The position numbers and the translations under genes were made by a program. The notes below the pieces were generated by a model. That model made no database searches and had not been told where the DNA came from. It saw nothing but the letters and a program-made list of their open reading frames with translations. From positions 2,103,877 to 2,167,876 of the forward strand of contig JAQFVV010012508.1 of NCBI GenBank assembly GCA_028023455.1: DNA of 64,000 bases. Direction: 5' to 3'. Of this stretch, positions 47,131 through 57,044 are shown one piece after another. This DNA comes from Epiperipatus broadwayi (lineage: Eukaryota > Onychophora > Udeonychophora > Euonychophora > Peripatidae). The stretch's first letter is position 1. Every line of letters begins with the position of its first letter.

Positions 47131-49035
47131 ACTAGTTGGATCTTGCTTTTTTTGATTGAATTTTAGGTCTTGATTAGTAATGAATGATTCAAGTATAGTC
47201 TGAAAGTTTGTTGTTAAACTTTGGAAAATTCTCAATAATTATTGCTTAAAAAGTATGATTAATTTGTAGCTTCAAAGTTTCTGTTTAGGTCTAAAACATC
47301 ATTTGTACTCATTTTTGTCTTTAGATCATTATTTTTTAGCTCAGGAATCAATTCATTGTAGTTCTGTGTTGATTTGAAAAATTTTTATGTATTGATTTTT
47401 TTTTGGGGGGGGTGGCAATCCACCGGAAGGGGGTGATAACTTCTGACCTGATCATTGGAAAAAACTGATTTTTGTGCAAGGCGATAGCTTAGGTTATTTT
47501 CTATAATGTTCAATTCCAAAATTGAGATCGAATTAATAATTGAAACTTGTTTAACACTGCTAAAATCTGATGCAAAGATAAAATTCCTAAAACCATCATT
47601 GCTGACATATTATATTCCATGTTTTCTAGGAGATTTGAGGTGCAAATGCATTTCCTGTTTATTCTATTAATAAAATTAGCATTTCTAGTGTCTATTCTTT
47701 TTAGAAATATTTGGTTTCATTTAAAATTATTTTTAAAAGGTTTATAATATTTTAATGATTCCAAGAATTATTTAAGCTAGCTTTTGTCTCTTTCTAATGG
47801 CATCCATTTGCATAAAACGGAACGATAGATAATTTCAATTATCATTGAATGAAAACTGTTTCAAAATTTCTTCTAAAGATGAAAAAGCAATAAAACAGAT
47901 ATTCACTTATATTTTGGTAAACTTTTTTTTTTTTTTATGAATCCAACAATGGACTATGACTTTGGTGAATAGAACAGGGAGCCTGAAACAGCGAAAACTG
48001 GAGTCCTAGGCTCCCTCTAGTGGACTGGATATTTATCTTGTTTTAACCGTATTTGAGATTTTACCCGTATTGCTAATGCACAGATGCCTATATATCTGTA
48101 TCTTTATCTAGATATGTATTATTTTTATATATTACTATTTTTTCTTTTGTTATTAATTTAGTTTTAAATTATTATAATTTTAATAATCGCATTATCTGAA
48201 AACTAACTTATAAATTTATCAGCAAGTCAAATACAACACGTTTATTGTTTATGCCATCCATACAAGTTAGATTGTAAGAAGTTTTTGTTATATTAGATAT
48301 ATATATATATATATTTATTATTTTCAATTCCTGAATGAGATTGAATGACTTGATGAAATATTGAAGAGCAAGAGAAAAAATATTTGAAATGCAAATTGAC
48401 TGAAATATAAAGGTTTTATGTGAATTGTTCTCCTTGCTCATTATAAAATGCAATGTGTGCATGTAAGGAATATCTGATCATCATTTTGGAAAACATCTAA
48501 TTCTATGAAATTGGAAGAGATAAACTGAAACGTAGCCAACCCTTATCTATGAATGGTTAATGCAATGTAAATAATGCATACAATATGCAAGAAAACCTTG
48601 TTTGATAATATAAAAATAAAAATGCTAATTACATCGACATAGTATGCTGAGCCTGCTTTCGGCCAATTAATAGTCATAATCATAGATATTATTATCTGAG
48701 AGGGTTATGATATTTATAGAAGAATCATGGAAATGATAATTTACATAAATAATTTTCATATTTTATGTATCAATGAATACATACCTATATTTGATTTTGC
48801 ATTTCCTCACTTTTTTTCCAATCCTGTTATTTACTCTTGCCTTCCATCTTTGATTGTCATTACATAGACCCCATTACAGTATTTTACTACCTTTAAATAT
48901 AGATATCTAAATATACTAATTATTAGTAAGTTTATTTTTTATTAGGAAATATAAAGAAAATGTTATATAGTCTCCATCTATTTATATTTCATATAATATT
49001 GGCATCAGCCTGGGATATGGGCTTTCCATTGTCAG
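47131..49035. other. AT-rich stretch, nothing recognised
   Basis: Includes a G run near 47403 and a (TA)n tract near 48295-48315. No protein-like frame. Confidence 0.4.
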
Positions 49036-49039
49036 ATTT

Positions 49040-49290
49040 TAAATGGTATGGATGACTGAAGAGTTGGAGATTGGAGTGGATTGAAGCCTGTCCATTAAAG
49101 TGTGAAGATTTGATGCTAATCTGGATGAACTGATGAGCATTGGTTTAGCACGAAATACATAAAATGGTGATTATTTATCTTTTCTACCTGTATGTGGTCT
49201 TGTGTATCAGTGGTATGAGATAGTATGGATAGTTGAAGGGTGCTTGAAAGTCTGAGTTCAAATAATCTATATTTATAATGTGACTACCCA
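49040..49290 (+). mobile_element. Family D hammerhead repeat, no left arm
   Basis: Contains GAGTGGATTGAAGCCTGTCC, the ribozyme, then TGTGTATCAGTGGTATGAGA and GAAAGTCTGAGTTCA, in the same order as the right part of the 40.9-41.3 kb element. The left inverted arm is absent. Confidence 0.75.
49118..49180 (+). ncRNA. Hammerhead motif, family D
   Basis: CTGATGA and GAAA are intact. Stem II (GCATTGGTTTAGCAC) has lost one strand base and pairs poorly. Stem I pairing is also reduced (GATGAA against ATGGTG). Confidence 0.55.
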
Positions 49291-50301
49291 ACTATTCTAA
49301 CCATAGATATTAATAGGATAGTGTTACTGTTTATAATACCAAGTATTATATGAAGATTAAGTTTGTGGGATTTCCCTCGTCAGCATATTTTCATTTCAAT
49401 TGATAATACTTAACTCATCAATTGACTGATTCTTTGATCAGCATGACCAAATCCTGGAATCGGTTTTCATTTGTGTTATGCTATTAAACTGATTGAAAGG
49501 AAATGTTACTTTGAAAGCTGTAAATATGTGATCATATTGGAACTATTCCTTATTGTAAAGTAATATTAAAACTTCACTTCTATTATCTATCCATCTGCTT
49601 TTTTTATTATTATAATTGTCTTCCTACTCTATATGAGATTAAACGATTCTCATATTTGTCTGATTTTAGACATAGATGGTTTAGATAAATGTTGACACCT
49701 TAACATATTATTTTACAAGCTCACACAGATTCTAAGCTGAATACTATGATGAAACAAATACAATAAACAATTTTATTTATAATATTTATTGATTTCCTGC
49801 ATCTCACAATAACTTCACATAATATCCCTGAGATATCAATCATTGCCTGGATCATGCAGATATCCACATTTCCTACTTTTACCTCAAAAGGATATTATAG
49901 ATAGGATTTCCAATTAATTTTCATTTTCAAAAGGTAAGTAGTATTTCCAACTTAAGAAGATTTTTTTTTTCTGTTACCTATAGCATGATATATAACTTAA
50001 TCTTTGTACATTTTCTAACCCCATTAAAACTTATAACACGAATTCATTATATGATTTGTCTGATAGTCTTTTATTTATTTAAGGCTTTATTCTTTCTTAC
50101 TTTAGTTAATGCAAAATTGTCTATTATTCTCGAATACTTTTTTCAACATATGTAGCTGTTAATCATATACATAATGAAACTACTTCAATTTTTAAATTAC
50201 ACAGAGGCAAAACTCTCCATACAGTAGCGCCACAGTGCAAGCCAGAGTAATTAATGGATGCAGGAAGGTTTGTGCATGAAATCCCTATCTAATGCCCACT
50301 C

Positions 50302-50360
50302 ATCTAATATCCCTAGACTAGTTTCTAGTTTATGGCATTCATCAGTGAGGAACCTTGGAC
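50302..50360 (-). ncRNA. Type I hammerhead ribozyme, family A, tandem copy 1
   Basis: Minus strand reads GTCCAAGGTTCCTCA, CTGATGA, stem II region ATGCCATAAACTA (eroded), GAAA, stem III ACTAGT, C17, then TAGGGATATTAGAT. Core intact, stem II weak. Confidence 0.7.
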
Positions 50361-50752
50361 CTGAGAGCACTGTGTCTAGATCCTAGGATTAATGCAATCC
50401 TCAAGCAGCTACCTTTTACCTTATTAACTAACTATAAAGCTTTCAGTCCAAAATGAAAACACAAAGTTTTCAATTCAAGCTCATTAGTTTGCATAGTTGT
50501 ATAGATCTGAACTCAGTTCAGCATCCATACTTTTTGGTGTCTTTCATTCTTTAATAACCACAGTCACCATAATCCTGTTGGGCAGGATCGGTATTAAACC
50601 TCTAAGTATTACATGATCACCATTCTTTATGCTTACCCAAGCTGTTTATACAGAGGCAAAATTTTCCACATAATAATGCTACTTAGTGCAAGCCAGAGAA
50701 ATTAATGGATGCAGGAAGGTTTATGCATAAAATCTCTATCTAGTGCCTACTC

Positions 50753-50804
50753 ATCCAATATCCCTAGACCAGTTTCTACCCTTCATCAGTGGGGAGCCTT
50801 GGAT
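50753..50804 (-). ncRNA. Hammerhead with stem II deletion, family A, tandem copy 2
   Basis: CTGATGA is followed by only AGGGTA before GAAA, so stem II is nearly gone. Stem III ACTGGT, C17 and distal stem I ATCCAA/TTGGAT remain. Confidence 0.6.
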
Positions 50805-51102
50805 CTGTGAGCACTGCATCTAGATCTTAGGATCTGATGCAATCCTCCAGCAGCCACCTTATTGTGATTTCATTTTGGACTCAAAACTTTATAATTAGCT
50901 AATAAGATAAAAGGTGAATTCTAGCAGTTTGCATATTTTGGAGGTTTATAATCTCTTATATTTTGAGCAAACTTTCAAACTAAAAAGTCTGAAGATTATT
51001 AATAGATAAACAATGAGCATTGCTAATTGCTCAACAAGCTTTGTGATAAATGCTTAGCCAGAGAAAGCATTTAAAATATCTCTGTCAGGAACCCCCCCCC
51101 CA

Positions 51103-51149
51103 AAACCTCAGATCAATGGTTTCGTACTTTGGCACTCCTCAGAGAGGCG
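51103..51149 (-). ncRNA. Decaying hammerhead, family E, left arm
   Basis: Minus strand reads CCTCT, CTGAGGA, stem II GTGC-CAAA-GTAC, GAAA, ACC-ATT-GAT, C17, then TGAGG. The first stem I pair and one stem III pair are broken. Confidence 0.65.
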
Positions 51150-51240
51150 GTAGGGTAGCTTCAAACACTAGATCTAAAAGTACCAACCCAAAGCCAGCAT
51201 CTATCTATTGATTGGGAAAAAAAATCTAGTGTCTGAAACT

Positions 51241-51300
51241 ACCCTGGCACCTCTCTGAGGAATGCCAAAGCATGAAACCATTGGTCAGAGGTTTGGGCTG
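51241..51300 (+). ncRNA. Type I hammerhead ribozyme, family E, fully paired
   Basis: ACCTCT (51249-51254), CTGAGGA (51255-51261), stem II ATGC-CAAA-GCAT (51262-51273), GAA, stem III ACC-ATT-GGT (51277-51285), C17 at 51286, then AGAGGT (51287-51292). Stem I is 6 of 6, stem II 4 of 4 and stem III 3 of 3 with a triloop. Unlike the palindromic families, this one can fold as a monomer. Confidence 0.9.
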
Positions 51301-51415
51301 ACAGATATTTTAAATGCTTTCTCTGGCTAAGCATTTATCACAAAGCTTGTTGAGCAATTAGCAATGCTCATTGTTTATATCTTACAAGCTTAAAATAATG
51401 GGGTCATGTGATCTA

Positions 51416-52145
51416 TGATTATTTTTTATTTGACTAGTATTAATTAATAGATGTTTCATATTCCTTACTACTATTTATTTAATGGTGTACATTTAACTGT
51501 AAAAAGATTTATATTACCAATTAATCTGTAGATACAGATTGTATCCAAAATAACCACATATTCTGCCTTATTCAAAATCAATTACTAAATATTGCAGCAA
51601 TTCTTTTTAATCATTTAATCCCCTTAAAATGTAATCAAATTTTGGAAACAGAGTCAATTAAATATAATTCACAAAAAACTTTTAGATTCTCATTTTCTTT
51701 CATTTTAAATCATAATTATTTACGTAGAAAGATAAATTCGTGCACACAAATGTATATTCATTTGTATATACAACATTCTATGCCTATGACTATAAATATT
51801 GCTGAAATGAGATATAAGCTGAATGTATTAAATTTAAAATCTTAAATATGTGTAGCTACTTATATTTTAAATTCTTTAGCAAGGTTGCTCTAAATTAATA
51901 TTGTACTTATTAACAATTATTATATTTGCATTATTTAGTATTTTAAATACGCCTAAAGCATTATGATAGCAGTAATAATGAATTTGGGACATGAGACGAA
52001 CCATCTCAATATATATGTCTGTGTATGTAAAATAATATTGTGGACACTTTTAAAATATATTTATTATATTTTTATCAATAATTATTTTAATATTTTTTTT
52101 TTGTTATAGCATGCCTTCAGCATATTCTTAATCTACTAAACATCA
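51416..52145. other. AT-rich stretch between inverted family A tandems
   Basis: No gene recognised. A 67-residue plus frame (51642-51845) has no motif. Confidence 0.4.
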
Positions 52146-52149
52146 CATG

Positions 52150-52745
52150 ATCACCGTTTCAAACTAGTCTGGAGATATTGGATGAATAGGTACTAGATAA
52201 GGATTTATGCACAAGCCTTCTGGCATCCATTGTTTACTCTGGTTTGCACTGAGTGGCACTACTGTATGGAGAGTTTTGCCTGTTTTAATAACAGTTATGA
52301 GCAAGCATAAGAAATGGTAATCATGTAATGTTTAGTGGTTTAATATACCAATCCTGCTTTAATAGGATAGTGGTGACTATGGTTATTAAATAACCAAAGG
52401 CACCAAAATGTATGGGTACTGAACTGAGTTCAAACCTATATGACTACATAAGCTAATGAGCTTGAATTGAAAATATTATTGTGTTTTCAATTTTAGACTC
52501 ATAGTTTTATAGTTGAGATAAAAGGTGGCTGCTGGAGGGTTGCGTTAGAGCTTAAGATCTAGGTGCAGTGCTCTCAGATCCAAAGATTCTCACTGACAAG
52601 CCACAAGCTAGAAACTATTCTGAAGATATTGGATGAGTAGGCACTAGATAGGGATTTTATGCACAAGCCTTTTGGCATCCATTGATTACTCAGGCTTGCA
52701 CTGAGTGGCGCTACTCTATGGAGAGTTTTGGCTATTCTTAATCTG
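52150..52745 (+). mobile_element. Family A hammerhead tandem, 451-bp unit, plus orientation
   Basis: The first ribozyme is truncated just before GAAA (AAACTAGTC, cleavage after 52169). The second cleaves after about 52620, again 451 bp later. Two CTGCCTGTTTTAA- and GGAGAGTTTTGG-type arm ends follow. It is the inverted counterpart of 50.2-50.9 kb, so the two dimers face each other across family E. Confidence 0.82.
52577..52634 (+). ncRNA. Decayed hammerhead, family A
   Basis: ATTCTCA, then CTGACAAGCC, where deletion has removed part of the first core strand and stem II. Then GAAA, ACTATT, C, TGAAGATATTGGAT. Inactive by inspection. Confidence 0.6.
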
Positions 52746-53467
52746 TTGGCTAGCTTCAATAGTCATTATCTCAAACTTCATGTGACTTTCCAATAACTCA
52801 TATTTTTGACAATGCTAACTGACACTTAGTGAGTTTATTATTCCATCAAATGAAAATAACTTTTATCTAGATCTCATTCCTAGCATAAAACTAACAATTA
52901 ATTATGGAATTAGTGTTGCGTATAAATGAACAGTCAAAAAATACTTATAGTAAAGGCTAAACTTCAGAATTATTATCTAAATTCTTTTTATATAATAAAA
53001 TGTGATTGTTTCGGTCTGTTTTATATATAATATCATTCTTACAATTTTTTTATATTTTAATTATTCAAAGGATTGAAATTAGATTCAACACTTCATGAAT
53101 TACTAATGAATATAATTACGATCCATGATTTGACATTATTTAATTTTGCTGAGCTATTGAACATAAATCCGTTTATATATTTTTGTAAATCATTTAATTT
53201 ATCTTAATTAAACTTGGATAGATTGTAATTTCTGTCAAGAATAAATGTAAAATAAATTTAAAATTTTTTCTCCCATCGTAGCCATGTCGGATTGGCTTTA
53301 AACATAAATATTTTTATCTAAAATAAAATAAAAGCTAAAATTGTATTCATTAAATAATTAAAACACAACACACAATAAATCCCATTTAGTAATAGACTAT
53401 ACCAAAAATAAATTGGAAAATGGGTACGACATTATTTTTATTTAATTGACCGCATCTTCATTTATAC

Positions 53468-53650
53468 CAGTGGCTCTCAACCTTCCTAATGCCGAGATCC
53501 TTTAATACTGTTCCTTATGTTATCGTGACCCCCAACCTGTAATTTTGCTACTGTTATGAATCGAAAATTGTTTTCTAATGGTTAGGCGATTCCTGTGAAA
53601 GGGTTGTTCGACCCTCAAAGGGGTCGCGACCTACAGGTTGAGAATCGCTG
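53468..53650. mobile_element. SPIN-like hAT MITE, 183 bp, perfect 8-bp TSD
   Basis: Ends CAGTGGCTCTCAACCTTCC and (reverse strand) CAGCGATTCTCAACCTG. The duplication ATTTATAC flanks it (53460-53467 and 53651-53658). Internal blocks match from memory the non-autonomous SPIN/URR1 consensus of the hAT superfamily: AGGTCGCGACCCCTTTGAGG, CGAACAACCCTTTCACAGG, GATTCATAACAGTAGCAAAA and GGGGGTCACGATAACAT, all on the minus strand. It has an internal deletion relative to the roughly 220-bp vertebrate form. Confidence 0.9.
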
Positions 53651-53978
53651 ATTTATACCCAATAAATAATATAACTAATATTAGATAAAAATGACATCCC
53701 AATTCAAGGTAAAAATTAAAACTTTTACTTATTAGGTAATTAGAAAAAAGCATTGATTATAACATAATATTATTCATTAAGTGAGACTTAAAGTATATAT
53801 TTGGGCTATGGGTAATACCTAGCCTAATCAATGATTAGTATAAATTATTAACATATTTCTATAAAGTGATTCGTATCAAAGTTGTAAAAGAAAAATTGAA
53901 TCTTGTTCATTAAACTATAGTAATTTTCTATCTATACATATACTGGAGAAATAATGATGATATGTGCAAGAGATTGCA

Positions 53979-54034
53979 ATCTAAGCCAACTGATGAGTGC
54001 TGGTTCATCATGAAATAAGCATCTTGAAGATAGA
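53979..54034 (+). ncRNA. Hammerhead motif, family D
   Basis: ATCTAAGCCAA, CTGATGA (53990-53996), stem II GTGCTGGTTCATCAT (outer pairs weak), GAAA, then TAAGCATC, and TTGAAGAT as the returning strand (CCAA/TTGA). Core present, helices eroded. Confidence 0.6.
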
Positions 54035-54384
54035 TTTATCTTGTTCACACATTTTAGTAAGGTGTGATGGAATAGAAGTTTGAAATATATTTAAAGACAT
54101 TATATGATGTTAAGTTTAAGTAATTCTAAGAAATAATGTGTACACCAAATTAAATTATAACATGGGATATATGTTATGGTTGGAAAAGTGTATGTTTCTA
54201 ATGTATTTGTAGTGTGAGAGGTTGATCTGACTTTTGGGCGGATGGATGGCTATGACAGGATTGAGCTAAAGGTGAAAGGTGTATCGATAAAAACAAAAAA
54301 CTTGCAAACATAACTAAGGTTAGAATATACAAATTTTTTCTACAGTACAGGCTTTTTCATACATGTACTCCAATATGTAATATA

Positions 54385-54670
54385 TAGGAGATTTGAACTC
54401 AGACTTTCACACGACCCTTAACTATCCACGCTATCACATACTGCTGATACACTTGATCACACACATGTCAAAAAGATAAACAATCACCAATTTATGTATT
54501 TTGTGCTAAACCAGCACTTGTCAGTTGGTCCAGATTACCATCTCCACACACATATATATATATGTAATCAATTCTCAGCTTATATTAAGATAGCCAATCT
54601 TCGTACTTTAATGGGCAGGTTTCACTCCACTCCACAACTCTTCAGTTGTCCATTTCATTGAAAATCTGAT
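54385..54670 (-). mobile_element. Family D hammerhead repeat
   Basis: Reverse orientation of the 40.9-41.3 kb layout: GAACTCAGACTTTCACACGA, TATCACATACTGCTGATACAC, ribozyme, then a TTAATGGGCAGG-TTTCACTCCACTCC block. Confidence 0.8.
54484..54537 (-). ncRNA. Inactivated hammerhead, family D
   Basis: Stem II GTGCT-GGTTT-AGCAC is a perfect 5 bp and stem I CCAA/TTGG is intact. Two catalytic G residues have changed to A (CTGACAA, and AAAA for GAAA). This shows the original family D fold clearly, with a dead core. Confidence 0.75.
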
Positions 54671-55330
54671 GATGGAACACTCAATGCCCACATTGGTGTC
54701 TCAGTTCAAGCTAAAAAGTAAAACTTTTACTTATTAGGTAATTAGAAAAAAGCATTGATCACACACTATATAAATTGTACTAATAGGCTTTATTTTAATT
54801 TAATGAATTATGATTCAGTGAAGGTATCTATTAGTCTTGGTATGTTTCAAGATGGCTACCACAACCAATAAAACATTAAAATTATTATTTAAAAAAAGAA
54901 AAGAAATAATAATTGTGCTACACTTTTTAATAAACAGTCTATACATTAAATTTACATTCAGAGTAATGGTTTTTGTTTAAGAATAATTTTAGTGAAATGT
55001 TTATTCATTAGTTGCCATGTTTTCTTAGTAATAAACAGATATTCAAAATTTGTAGCTAGATTATTCATCCTTTATGACCCTGGAATTACTAATAGGCTAA
55101 ATGATCACTTTTAACTGTTGGAAAGAAAACTAACAGTGCTACATAAATTAATTTAAGTTATTTTATACAAATCTTTAATTAACTTAATCTGTAAAAATAT
55201 TATTTTATTCTTATATCTTCTCTTTTAACTTTCTTTGCATCTTTCTTCATATATTCACATATATTAAACTCTTCTATGCTCTCCTCATATATACCTTAGT
55301 GCAACTTTTATATATAATTACTCCTTTTTT

Positions 55331-55372
55331 TCCCTTATAGTTTTGATTGTCCTGCAGTCTTCATCACAACTA
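55331..55372 (-). ncRNA. Decayed hammerhead, family P
   Basis: Minus strand reads GTGATGA for CTGATGA, stem II GACTGCAGGACAATC, AAAA for GAAA. Inactive by inspection. Confidence 0.5.
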
Positions 55373-55774
55373 CAACATTTAAACAATATATAATCATGTA
55401 ACCATTATTTTTATATACATATTAATTATTATTCATAATCATATTTAATTTTAATTATATACTATTACATCTTTTAATTCATATCTATTACTTTATTAAC
55501 ATAAGATTATAAAGAAATAATAGAAAGAAAAATTAGGGTAAAAGGAATAATAATAATAAAAAAAGAAATGTTATAATGATATATTAATGAATAAAAATAG
55601 GGGTAAAATAAAATAGAATGGAATAAAAATGATAATAAAATAATAGGTATGAATTAAAAGATGTAATAGCATATAAATAAAATTAAACATGATTATGAAT
55701 AATAATTATTAATAAGTATATAATTATATATATATATAATGTTTATATGATAATATACTATATGTTTAAATGTT

Positions 55775-55820
55775 GTAGCTCTGATGAAGTTTGCAGAACA
55801 GTCGAAATTGTAAGGAAAAT
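55775..55820 (+). ncRNA. Hammerhead motif, family P
   Basis: CTGATGA (55781-55787), stem II region AGTTTGCAGAACAGTC, GAAA, TTGTAAGG. Core strands are intact. The cleavage triplet is GTA and stem I is weak. Confidence 0.55.
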
Positions 55821-55912
55821 AAAGGGGGAAATATATATATATATGTTGCATTAACGTGTATAGGAGGAAAGCATAGAAGAATTTAATGTATAAAAATATA
55901 TATGAATAAATA

Positions 55913-56811
55913 TCAATTATGTTGAGAACAATTATTATCTAAAATTATTAAAATATTACAGCTATAAAACTGAGTCCATTTTTTTTCTGTCAATAATACT
56001 GTTCCACGTGTACAATAACAGAAGTTCTACATGATTATTTGACAATGTAGATGGCAGTAACCACTGCAGTAAGTAACTCTTGCATTCTGATTTATTATCT
56101 TCATTATCTAAGTGTTCTATATAATATTAATCTAAAAACAAGTTGGTGGAGAATTATCAAGTCATAAGTTAATCTTGTCATTTTATAAGTTAATCAAGCA
56201 AAATATATACCATACCTAATATATAATAGAGACAAAGACAGAACTATTACATGTAATTGCATAGTTATTTAGTAATGTAATAAGGAATTACTTATTGAAA
56301 CAAAAACATCAATGAGTATTTAAATATAATAATAATAAAATAAATAAAATTAGATATGAAGTTTTAAAAAAAAAGCTTATAAGTGACATTTATAATAATC
56401 GATGTTTACAAAAAGTGAAATATTAATAATAAAAAAATTTGATTTGGTTAATAAAATTACCTAAAGATTGGTGAGAAAAGAAATACATTCAAATACTTTT
56501 TTGATCCCAAAGATAATTTTTTTTAAAAAAAATAAATAAATAGTATATCCTAAGTTTACATTTTCGCAAACTAGTTAGTCATTCAATGAAACCTACCCCC
56601 CCCCCTTTTTTTTTTTAAAAAAAAGACATATAGAGCTATCTAAACCAAAAAAAAGTATTATCTAATATAAAAAATTCACTCAATATAAATTGATGCAATT
56701 AATTAAATTCCAAAGTTTTTAAATTTAATTATATAAAATTAAATTATTTAATTTTTTTTAACCTTGTTATATTTTTAAAACCATATTGTAGATGTTTATA
56801 CAAAAGCAGTG
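55913..56811. other. AT-rich stretch, nothing recognised
   Basis: Contains C, T and A homopolymer runs near 56595-56625. No gene recognised. Confidence 0.4.
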
Positions 56812-56824
56812 TAATATATTTTTC

Positions 56825-57028
56825 ACATGACCACCACTTCTTAGGCTTGCTTATAACTGTTTTAAAACAGGCAAAACTCACTATACGTATTGACACAAGC
56901 CAGAAACTAGTCTGGGGATATTGGATGAGTAGGCACTAGATGGGGATTTTATGTACAAGCCTTCTGGCATCCATTGATTACTCTAGCTTGCTGTGTGTGG
57001 CAATACGGATAGTGAGTTTTGCCTGTTT
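56825..57028. mobile_element. Compact family A element, 204 bp, 13-bp TSD
   Basis: Flanked by TAATATATTTTTC (56812-56824 and 57029-57041). Arms of about 40 bp (AAAACAGGCAAAACTCAC...) enclose the 3' two-thirds of a plus-strand family A ribozyme (ACAAGCCAGAAACTAGTC, then TGGGGATATTGGATGAG). The CTGATGA strand and the whole CAGCCACC block were deleted. Because both boundaries are exact, it defines the natural ends of family A. Confidence 0.9.
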
Positions 57029-57044
57029 TAATATATTTTTCCAT

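Larger units (their letters stand above)
50204..50930 (-). mobile_element. Family A hammerhead tandem, 451-bp unit
   Basis: ACAGAGGCAAAA starts at about 50204 and 50650, and the two minus-strand ribozymes cleave at plus positions about 50316 and 50767, 451 bp apart. One full unit therefore lies between two ribozymes, as expected of a retrozyme dimer. The unit contains TCTGAACTCAGTTCAGCATC and a CACAGTCACCATAATCC block seen again inverted at 52.3 kb. Confidence 0.85.
51000..51415. mobile_element. Family E hammerhead foldback element
   Basis: Arms of about 180 bp begin ACAATGAGCATTGCTAATTG and end with the complement near 51384. GCTTAGCCAGAGAAAGCATT lies inside each arm. Each arm carries a ribozyme, and a spacer with TAAAAGTACCAACCC separates them. 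The plus-strand ribozyme is the best-formed monomeric one in the window. Confidence 0.85.
53718..54759. repeat. 40-bp exact direct repeat flanking two family D copies
   Basis: The same 40 bp (starting AAAACTTTTACTTATTAGG and ending AAAAAGCATTGAT) occurs at 53718-53757 and 54720-54759. Between them lie a plus-strand family D copy and a minus-strand family D copy. The preceding 15-20 bp are also similar (CAATTCAAGGTAAAA and CAGTTCAAGCTAAAA). Confidence 0.85.
55236..55912. mobile_element. Family P hammerhead foldback, about 0.67 kb
   Basis: Arms start CTTCTATGCTCTCCTCATAT and end AGGAGGAAAGCATAGAAG. They match for about 250 bp, including CATTTAAACAATATATAATC and TATTACATCTTTTAATTC and their complements. 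Each arm carries a P-type ribozyme remnant (minus at 55331-55372, plus at 55775-55820). It is the larger relative of the 288-bp insertion at 31.9 kb. Confidence 0.85.

Noticed and set aside
55236-55912. Complete Penelope-like element
   Set aside because: The terminal-repeat-like ribozymes are present, but no reverse transcriptase or GIY-YIG frame lies between or beside the arms.
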